From the NCBI GenBank assembly GCA_012934845.2, contig WNNJ02000238.1:1-64000 (forward strand): a stretch of 64,000 nt of DNA. Direction: 5' to 3'. This document shows, in pieces, positions 56,673-64,000 of this stretch. A program made the translations under genes and the position numbers. Positions within the stretch are counted from its first letter, which is position 1. Each line of letters begins with the position of its first letter. The notes under the pieces were generated by a model. It had not been told where the DNA came from. It searched no databases and saw nothing but the letters and a program-made list of their open reading frames with translations. Source of the DNA: Pomphorhynchus laevis (lineage: Eukaryota; Acanthocephala; Palaeacanthocephala; Echinorhynchida; Pomphorhynchidae).

Positions 56673-58010
56673 CTAGGAGGAACTAGGAGAGATAAAGTCG
56701 CCATTCTCACTCCCAACCTTACCGGGAGAAGACACTTACCACCGGCATTATCTTCATCTCCCTTAGAGGCCAACAACTCCCAACAGATATAATTTTTCTT
56801 TGCAAACTTCAAGGAAGCCAGCCTTAGTTTTGAAGCGGATCTATTCTTCGAATTGGGGCTCTCTTTGAAGAGGAAATAATCGGCGATGGAGGAGAGCGGG
56901 ACTCTTTGAATTTCTCTATCAGATGATTCGTTAAGGCTTAAATCTCGTCCTTGTATCCCTGTAATTTAGCGTCCACAAGTTTGATAATATCGGTGTCCGT
57001 TATACCGGAACCGGTTGAATTGACAAGCACGCACCGGCAAAGAGGGCCGGTCTGGCCGGTGCCACACAATGCCTTACCTTGTATTCTTTAAAGATAGGAC
57101 ATCTTATTGATTAGGGCGGGGTCTCACTACAGCAATTGGAGCATTGAGAGGGAAGAGCACATTTCCCTTTATGGACGTCAGAAGAGCTGCAAACCCCCTA
57201 CGTACGGGACCTAGTGCAGTTCGAGGATCAGTGCCCCCAAGGTGGCACCCATTGCAATTCGGGTATGTTAAGTTGTCAGCGTCTATAAGAGTAAAAGAAA
57301 GATTGTACCCCAAGAAGGGTTTTATTTACTGAAGCCAGGCATTCCGCCTGGTCGACTGCGGTAGAACAGAATGCTGCTGGTATAGGCTGGCCCTTCTTGC
57401 CAAAGATGGTGCGAATATTATGAATTTTGTACTCAGACGTGAGTGCTCCTGAATCCTTATCCGTTGCGAAGGGGGGAAGTTATTTATTTTCAGAGTAGCC
57501 TAAATAGGTCTGTAGGTAGTCGATCCAAATTCTTAAGTCTATCCAGGTCAGCTTTTGCCGACCAATTCACCGTAACGGTGACCCCAGATATTTTACTCGA
57601 CTCGTGAAGATGGGGAGTGGTTGATGCTGCAAAATGGAGGAGAGTGCAGAGAGTGCTAGTCTCTTAAGTTTCTTTTAGATGCATATCAAAGAATTCTATG
57701 TGCGCTGCTGCCAGATCCGGGAAGCTGAACGAAATCCAGATTTCATAGTCTAAGTATTTTATTGAATAGAATTAAATTCTCTTGTAAATGCTTGTAAATT
57801 CCCTTATGAATATATTGAATAGATTAATACGTTCGAATGGTTGAAGAAGTTTGATTATTACCAGGTTTACCAATTTAGGCACAGGAGGGAGTTCTTTCTC
57901 CGTGCTGAAGATCAAAAAATTAGAAGAATTAGCACTTTCCTTTGATGCATTTGCTGGAAATTTTTTTTTCTGAAGCTTTTTGATCCTCTGAACGTACTAA
58001 TACTGCACAT
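56673..58010 (-). pseudogene. LINE-A copy 11 ORF1, interrupted
   Basis: Starts MCSISTFRGSKSF. Core: LPPVPKLVNLVIIKLLQPFERINLFNIFIREF, YLDYEIWISFSFPDLAAAHIEFF. It is interrupted by inserted RT sequence at 57533-57680, then resumes with EYKIHNIRTIFGKKGQPIPAAFC and a zinc-knuckle region (YPNCNGCHLGGT). The tail ends at the TAG at 56675-56673. Several frameshifts. Confidence 0.75.
57533..57680 (-). repeat. RT-derived filler inside copy 11 ORF1
   Basis: Almost identical, in the same orientation, to about 58466-58600 of copy 12 (the SRVKYLGFTVTVNWSAKADLDRL-coding region). Small differences include an extra AGTGCAGAG. ORF1 sequence is collinear on both sides. Confidence 0.85.
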
Positions 58011-58166
58011 TTTACAATTTTTGATTTTAATTAAAAATATACAGTAAGTAAGGGTTTTATTAATAACTATATTACCGATAAAAAAACTTAAGAAACAAAA
58101 ACATGCAAAAGAAAACTTTAAATAGAAACTGTTCACGACGTGTATTTTGAAATCTTCAACTTATAT

Positions 58167-60617
58167 TCACGGCCTCAGGTCCAGAGGGATCTGAGCCCCT
58201 CGGCCACACCAGCGCGCCGCCCTCTGACTGAACCATTCGGGGTCTCTCACACACCTAAGGGTCCAGTCAAGGCGGACTATGGTTGGTAATCTCGAGATGA
58301 GGAGCTTGAGAAACTTTAGCCTTTGTTCTGGGGGACGTCCTCGTGAGAAGAAGACTAATCCCGAGATAGCCTAAGTACCCCAGAGGCGCACTTGGGTTAT
58401 CTCATTCAGTGACAGATGCTGGGCCCGTTTCAGAGCCCACCTAGCTTTCTTCAGGATACGTTTAAGTCTATCCAGGTCAGCTTTGGCCGACCAATTCACC
58501 GTAACGGTGAACCCCAGATATTTTACTCGACTCGTGAAGATGGGGAGTGGTTGATGCTGCAAAATGGAGGAGAGTGCTAGTCTCTTAAGTTTCTTTTTGG
58601 TGGCAGGAACGCCATTAAAGACTACCACCTGTGATTTAGAGGAGTTTAAAATAAGATTGGATGGGGGCAACTGATATTTTAATCTTAAAAAGAAACGGCT
58701 GATGTCAGAGATTACATCTTTGCACCTGCGTCCAGAGAACAAGGCTGTGGTATCATCAGCATATACCACTAGATGTTGATCACGTTTAAAATTCTTGAAT
58801 AGAACAATGGATGCAGCAAGATATAAGATAGGAGAAAGTGGGGATCCTTGAGGTACACCCGTAATAGGGTAGAACTGACGCGCATCAGGGTCGTCTTCAT
58901 AGTAGAACCGCTTGGTGTACAGCAATATCTCCACCCTGTTAACAATTCTCGCAGGCAACCCGAGGGACCTGAGAGAGGAGATAACGAAGGGAATGGAGAT
59001 CCGGTCAAATGCAGCTGAAAAATCAAGAAAAACAGCCACAGCAAGCTGATGACTATTATCCTGACAAAACTGATGCACTTCACCAATTGCTGAATGGACC
59101 GAGCGCCCTTTGACAAACCCATGAAAACTCGGTGGGATCAAATTACGCCTACATAAATGAACGCGGATTCTACGCGCAAGCGCTTTCTCGTAGATGGATA
59201 TGAGGGCGTTTTGAATCGAGATGGGCCGCAGATCTTTAGGACAAGTGATTAATCTCTTTTTAGGTAAAAAAACTCGACGGCTGATGTTGATGTCCGCTAT
59301 GTCAGACGGGGAGGCTAATAGCATTGTGATGGCGACCTCCTTTCTCTGACTGTATGTCAAAAGCTGACAGACACGAGTGGTGAGTGGCGCGTGGGATTTG
59401 TAGGTGCCCGGGAGTGGTCCCCAGGAGTTAACGATATCTGTAACAGATAAGTCCCTACTCCTGAAGTCACACCAAGGCGGGATTGGTTGGGGAGATTGAG
59501 TGGCTCCATAATTATGTAAGGAAAGTGACTCCTCTAAAACTTTGTCAAGGCCTATGCTACCAATTCAAACCAAGGCTCTATCCTCCCAGCAAACAAACTT
59601 CTCCTTCTTGAATATCTTCCAGAAGGAAGCCTGAGAAGGGTTAAGGCGAGCTATGCTTGCCCTATCCCTGCTCAGCTGGAGCCTATATCTAAAGCTCCAA
59701 TATTCATTCGAGAGGATATGTCTGGCGGAAACAGAGAGATTGGGAAGGTGTAACATTTTAGCTAGGACCTTGAGCTTTGTTGGAGTAGGATTGTATATTC
59801 GACCTTTATAGGTAGTCGAAAGTATCGCGGTAGCTTGCGATGATAGGTAGGAATTAAATTCGGTCAAACTCTCAATTCCAATTCTGGGGAAGAGTTGGAT
59901 AGCTGCCTGAAAGAAGGCCACTCTAATAGAGTCAAAGTGAAACCTTCTTCTAAGCAACGTATCGTCCTCTAGCCTCCAGCGAATTAGGTCATGAGATGTG
60001 GTCTGTTGTTGACGCGACTGCTCGGTGCAAATGGGTTTCAACAACCACATCTTATGTAGCAGTAATATGTCGAGGAGAGAATTTGTTGTAGAGCAATGAA
60101 AGGTTGGGGAAGGTGGTTTATGAATAAGATAGTCGATCCTTGCTCTTCGGAGTGCTGCATTAATCCAACGACCAGTTCTGTCGTTGAAGTCACCAAGTAA
60201 CATGTCATAACCGCTCCCCAATATTTGATCCAGGAGGTCACGGTTCTTGTGAATTTCTCCTGGCCGAATATAGACATTGGCTATGCTTATACGCTTACCG
60301 TTCTTACAAAGTGATATAGCTAAACAAGATAGGGCTGGACAAGAGTAGTTTAATAGGAGGGATGATCTTAATGAGCTTTTTACTAGGGTTAAAAGACCTT
60401 GAGATGAAGAGGAGTGAGGATGGGTTATGTAAGGAGTAAAGTGGGTGTATATGTGCTTAGGGATAAATCGAGTAATATCCTGGGGGAGACGGATAGACCG
60501 CGTCTCCTGAAGGACTATAACATCTGCATCTCTACCAGATAGAAGGCTAAGGGCGGAAGCACCTCCCGAATTCCACTGAAGGATATTCAGTGAAAAAGGC
60601 CCTTGATTACTTCCCAT
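58167..60617 (-). pseudogene. LINE-A copy 12 ORF2, APE endonuclease-RT, two nonsense codons
   Basis: One reading frame of 816 codons. Endonuclease (about 1-225): LQWN (N16), LQET (E38), NVYIRPG (Y116), LGDFND (D143, N145), LLDIL (D183) and TSHD (H209). RT: RPISIQN (464-470), FLDFSAAFDR (D532, 530-539), GVPQGSPLSPIL (587-598), YADD (619-622). The C-terminal basic block ends LDLRP. Nonsense codons at 351 (TGA, a Trp in other copies) and 749 (TAG at WGT-W). No RNase H. Starts MGSNQGPF. The layout suits target-primed reverse transcription. Confidence 0.9.
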
Positions 60618-60651
60618 TGCGTAAGTGTTACCGAAGTGGGACGCCCTCCAC

Positions 60652-61855
60652 CTAGTCGCAACTAGAGGCGGAAAGGTCGCCTTTACCGCTTCCCGTCACG
60701 ACAAATGGAGTCGCTTGCCCACGGGCGATATCTTCATTTCCCTCGTTAGCCATAGCCCAGATCGAATCCTTCCGAGCAAGCTTCAGAGCAGCTATGCTCA
60801 GCGCTGACCCGTTTCGTTTCTTAGATTTTGGTGGTTTCTTAATATTGTTAGTCTTCCCAGAAGGTGGAGAACGGAAGGATTCCGCTAATTGACCCACCAA
60901 TTTTTGGACCAATTTTTCAAGTTGAATCATTGATGCCTGATGCTGCATTTCAATAAGTTTAAGAATTTCCGTATCCGGCATCCTGTCGTCTTTCTTGTTA
61001 GACGAGACAGCTTCCACGAAGCTAGTCGGTTTTGCTGTCACACCCTTGTGTCTCTTTTGGTACGCCTTAAAGATTTTACACTTTTTTGACCATGCGGGGT
61101 GCTCACCACCGCAATTGCGCAAAATGGCTTACCTTCGCACTTCTCAGGATGTATAGCAGTTGTATCACACACGCCGCACTTATGGGGTAAAGAACAGCCA
61201 GTGGACCAATGCCCCCACTGATGACAATTGTTGCAGTGAGGGTACGTTAGTGAATCGGTTTCGATTATTGAAAATCTCAAATTATACCCCATAGAAGGCT
61301 TGCATGTCGAAATCGATAGTTTTAGAGCTTCATCAACCGGGGCATTGCAGAACGCCACGGGAATGGGGAAGCCTTTAATCCCTTTTATAAAGCGCACGTT
61401 AGAGATTTTGTAATCAGTTTCTAGGGCTGATATATCTTGTTCTGAAATGTATGTGGGCATGTTATTTATCTTTATTGTTGCCAGGATTGGTTTGGAAGCA
61501 ATTATACCGTGTTCCGAATGCTCTTTTTTAAAGTAGTCGACGTACGACATTGCCAGATCAGGAGTGCAGAATGAGATTTTAATCTCAGATTCATAATATT
61601 TAATCGCATTGAACAATACCCTTTTTTTAAATTGATCGGCAAAGCCCCTTATAAAAACATTGAACATGTTCTGCCTTTCCAGAGGCACCAAAAGTCTGAT
61701 AATCACGAGGTTGGATAATTTTGGTACCGGGGGAGTTCCCCCTCCGAAATATATTCAAGAGAAGCTAAATCTCCACTTACCTCGTTTATTGCATTGGCAG
61801 GAAAATTAGTTTTCATTGAGTTCTTTGAATGCTCCGACATGCTAAATTCACTCAT
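60652..61855 (-). pseudogene. LINE-A copy 12 ORF1 (zinc-knuckle gag-like protein)
   Basis: Starts MSEFSMSEHSKNSMKTN. A frameshift near 61735 precedes the 222-residue block 61706-61038 (LVPLERQNMFNVFIRGFADQF, YYESEIKISFCTPDLAMSYVDYF). The CCHC knuckle is CNNCHQWGHWSTGC, followed by CGVCDTTAIHPEKC. After a second frameshift, 61122-60652 has NCGGEHPAWSKKC, then a segment that may coil (MPDTEILKLIEMQHQASMIQ) and basic sequence (KKPPKSKKRNGS). Such proteins bind element RNA and form the RNP. It stops 34 bp before ORF2. Confidence 0.85.
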
Positions 61856-62000
61856 TTTTTCGATGTTGAAATTAAAGTAAAAATATACACTTTGTACAAT
61901 TTACATACGCGATTCGAGAAACAAATCATTTTTTTTTTCAAACAAATTTTGAGTTTGCACAGTGACGGACGATCAAAGAATTCAGTTTTTTTTAACGAAA

Positions 62001-63190
62001 ATGGACAATACTGCTATGGAAATAAGCATTCTTCAAGGGAAAAAAGAGGATTTCAAGGTATTTCTTCGTCAATTCAAGACAACAAGGTTAGTGGCTCTTC
62101 TTATATTGATGAGAATTTTGGGGAATTACTTCCCCCGATCCCTAAGATTCCAAATTTGGGGATAATCATTTTAAAAAAGCCCTTAGAAAGACATGTCCTA
62201 TACAACAAATTTCTAAGAGAGTTTGTACATAGTATGAAAAACCGTGTAGTCTACAACTCAGTTAGATATTTTGACACCAGCATAAAAATTTCCTTTGCTA
62301 CCCAGGACCTCCTGGAGAGCTTTGAGAGGTACTTCGTCGCTAACTTCTGCAACATTGCTGAATTTGAGAGGAAACCTATTATGGCATCCCTAAAAATAAG
62401 TAATCTTCCTACACAGATGGAGGAAGAAGACATCCATCTTATTAGTAAGACTTACAAGATAAAAAACGTACCTACCCTGTTGGGGAGGAACGGTCTACCA
62501 ATTAATGTTGGGTTCTGCTCCGCCGTCATAGGGCAGGCTGAACTCTTAGAAAAATCCCCCTGCAACCCCTTAATGGGTTTTAACCTCAAATTTAGAGTGG
62601 TTGGCAAGGAAGAATACACCTACCCGCACTGTAGCAGGTGTCACAAATGGGGGCACTGGACCTCCAGCTGCAGTGCGGTCCAGCGCTGTGGGAAATGTGG
62701 TAATGAAGATTGCCCCTCCGCCGAGTCCTCGCTTCCATGCACAAATAATCTGGCCTGCTCCAACCCCGGAGTAGCGCATCCCGCGTGGAGTAGGAAATGC
62801 GAGCATTTCAAGAAATATCAGTCTCTTTCATCATACCCTCCAGACCGTCTAAGCCGGCACCTGATTCTTTTTCTCAGGCAGCAACCAGGATGTCCGACAG
62901 CGAGCTGTTGTCGATTATGGATCAGCGTTTGGTTTCGTTTTAGAGAGAGGTCCAAGCGTTGATAACTGCCACTATTTCAAATCTATTCGTGAATCCAGAA
63001 CTTCATGTTTCCTCACTCAAGACCTCGAACAAAAGGGGAGCCTCTGCTCACGCTGTCTCCCCCAATCAAGATTGGAAAGTTGATCAGGCAGAAACAATGG
63101 GGAAATGATGATACTACCAAGGGGCAAGTGCCAACCTTAGATGGGGCTAGCGGTGAAAAGGGAAACCTTCCTGCTCCTAGCTCTGTCTAG
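62001..63190 (+). pseudogene. LINE-A copy 13 ORF1 (nearly intact gag-like protein)
   Basis: Starts MDNTAMEISILQG. A 1-bp loss near 62050 shifts to the long frame that runs to about 62840. Core: PLERHVLYNKFLREFVHSM, NSVRYFDTSIKISFATQDLLESF. Knuckles: CSRCHKWGHWTSSC, CGKCGNEDC and CSNPGVAHPAWSRKC. A further shift near 62840 leads to MSDSELLSIMDQRLVSF, then TAG (62941-62943) where copy 4 has Gln. The C-terminus ends APSSV at 63190. Confidence 0.87.
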
Positions 63191-63223
63191 GCTGGCAATC
63201 CCCCATCCAACTAATCCATCACA

Positions 63224-63527
63224 ATGCAGAGTACTCGTGAGCTTTTTTCACTGAATATTCTTCAGTGGAACTCGTGAGGTGTTCTGCCCTTAGACTTCTA
63301 TCTTGTAGAGATGCAGATGTTATAGTCCTTTAGGAGACGCGGTCTATCCGTCTCCCCCAGGACATTACTCGATTTATTCCAAAGCATATCTGTTCCCACT
63401 ATACACCGTACATAACCCCACTTCACTCCTCTTCATCTCAAGAACTCTTGACTTTAGTTAAGTGCTCCTTAAGGTCCTCCCTCTTGCTAAACTACTCATG
63501 TACCGCCCTGTCTTGCTTGGTAGTTTC
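63224..63527 (+). pseudogene. LINE-A copy 13 ORF2 start (endonuclease N-terminus)
   Basis: Starts MQSTRELFSLNILQWNS. It shows RDADVIVL and TRSIRLPQDITRFIPKHICSHY, then stops at the inverted junction with copy 14. A frameshift near 63275 and a TAG in place of the catalytic-Glu region (near 63330) are visible. Confidence 0.8.
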
Positions 63528-64000
63528 CGTTTTCTTAAAAGAAAACAGATGATGTCCGAGACTACATCATTGCATCTGCGCCCAGAGAACAAGGATGTGG
63601 TATCATCAGCGTTTACCACTAGATGTTGATCACGTTTAAAATTCTTGAATAGTACAATGAAGGCAGCAAAATATAAGATAGGAGAAAGTGGGAATCCTTG
63701 AGGAACTCTCGTAATAGGGTAGAACTGACGCATCAAGGTCGTCTTCATAGAAGAACTGCTTGGTGTACAGCAATATATCCACCCTATTAACAATTATCAC
63801 AGGCAACCCGATGGACTTGAGAGAGGAGATAACGAGGGGAATGGAGACGGGGTCAAATGCAGCAGAAAAATCGAGAAAACGAGTCAAAGTGAGTTAATGG
63901 CGGTTATCCCAACAAAACTGATGCACTACACCTATTGCTGAATGAACCAAGCGCTCTTTGACAAACCCATGAAAACTCGTTGGGATCAAGTTACGCCTAC
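63528..64000 (-). pseudogene. LINE-A copy 14 ORF2 RT fragment, runs off the window
   Basis: On the - strand: KGRSVHS-like near 63960, FLDFSAAFDPVSIPLVISSL (63880-63820), FYPITRVPQGFPLSPIL (63735-63700, frameshifted), and motif C as NADDTTSLF (63620; Tyr replaced by Asn). It is joined tail to tail with copy 13 at about 63527 and continues beyond 64000. Confidence 0.82.

Larger units (their letters stand above)
54055..58045 (-). mobile_element. LINE-A copy 11 (full layout, with an RT scrap in ORF1)
   Basis: On the - strand: ORF1 from 58010, ORF2 from 56638, and a 3' UTR ending in an AATAAA/TTATTATTAAT tail about 54055. Its 5' end directly follows the AATAAAACCC tail of copy 12, head to tail. 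A ~148-bp piece of RT sequence lies inside ORF1 at 57533-57680. Confidence 0.85.
58046..61870 (-). mobile_element. LINE-A copy 12, the best-preserved copy
   Basis: About 3.8 kb on the - strand: 5' UTR, ORF1 (61855-60652), 34-bp spacer, ORF2 (60617-58167), and a 3' UTR ending ATTAATAAAACCC near 58050. It is uninterrupted by other elements. It serves as the reference for the family: ~400-codon ORF1 and 816-codon ORF2. Its 5' end faces the 5' end of copy 13. Confidence 0.9.
61871..63527 (+). mobile_element. LINE-A copy 13 (ORF1 complete, ORF2 cut off)
   Basis: A + strand 5' UTR (61900-62000; GTGACGGACGATCAAAGAA is shared with copy 4), ORF1 (62001-63190), and the start of ORF2 (63224 to about 63527). 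It then meets - strand RT sequence of copy 14. It shares its ORF1 subfamily with copy 4 at high similarity. Confidence 0.87.

Noticed and set aside
1-64000. LTR retrotransposon, retrovirus-like or Polinton-like fossils
   Set aside because: I saw no long terminal repeats, protease/integrase pairs or capsid-like genes. All RT sequence fits non-LTR or Penelope-like families.
1-64000. tRNA, rRNA genes or CRISPR arrays
   Set aside because: No cloverleaf-like segments with A/B boxes, no rRNA-like stretches, and no regularly spaced identical repeats were seen by eye.

Overview
The window looks like AT-rich invertebrate, probably arthropod, repeat DNA. Most of it is retrotransposon sequence of several kinds, mostly decayed. 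No complete host gene is recognisable. The exception is the first ~0.8 kb, which is the N-terminal part of a bacterial htpG (Hsp90) gene. Its codon use is AT-rich and resembles Fusobacteriota. It runs directly into a LINE, either as transferred DNA or as an assembly chimera.

The dominant component is one non-LTR retrotransposon family, called LINE-A here. ORF1 is gag-like with three zinc knuckles. ORF2 has an APE-type endonuclease and a reverse transcriptase with YADD, and no RNase H is seen. It resembles the I/Jockey group; this is my inference from motifs. Copies 1-8 (806-23306, + strand) and copy 9 (27.6-30.8 kb, +) lie head to tail. Copies 10 (33.3-35.85 kb), 11 and 12 (54.06-61.87 kb) and 14 (63.5 kb to the end) are on the - strand. 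Copy 13 (61.9-63.5 kb) is + and head to head with copy 12. Copy 12 is the best preserved: its ORF2 keeps a single frame with only two nonsense codons. A Merlin/IS1595-like DNA transposon (2632-3796) with perfect TIRs and an 8-bp target duplication sits in ORF1 of copy 2.

The AT-rich middle (23.3-54 kb) holds several older layers. There is an ancient LINE-A copy split by a MITE complex, and a ~250-bp part of that complex recurs 27 kb away in inverted orientation, nearly identical. CR1/L2-like LINE fragments lie on the - strand at 31.9-33.2 and 36.4-42.1 kb, with a CR1/L2-like endonuclease remnant on the + strand at 49.8-50.4 kb. Penelope-like fragments lie mainly at 30.8-31.8, 42.9-45.9 and 48.0-52.1 kb, including a 110-bp-arm fold-back. 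A decayed reverse transcriptase with a restriction-like C-terminal region is at 45.9-48.0 kb. A few short ORFs, some with membrane or signal-like segments, are the only candidates for non-repeat genes.

Functionally this is a nested, self-targeting repeat landscape. LINE-A ORF1 would bind RNA, and ORF2 would nick DNA and reverse-transcribe the element. Most copies are truncated or mosaic. I see no tRNA or rRNA genes, no CRISPR and no convincing LTR element.
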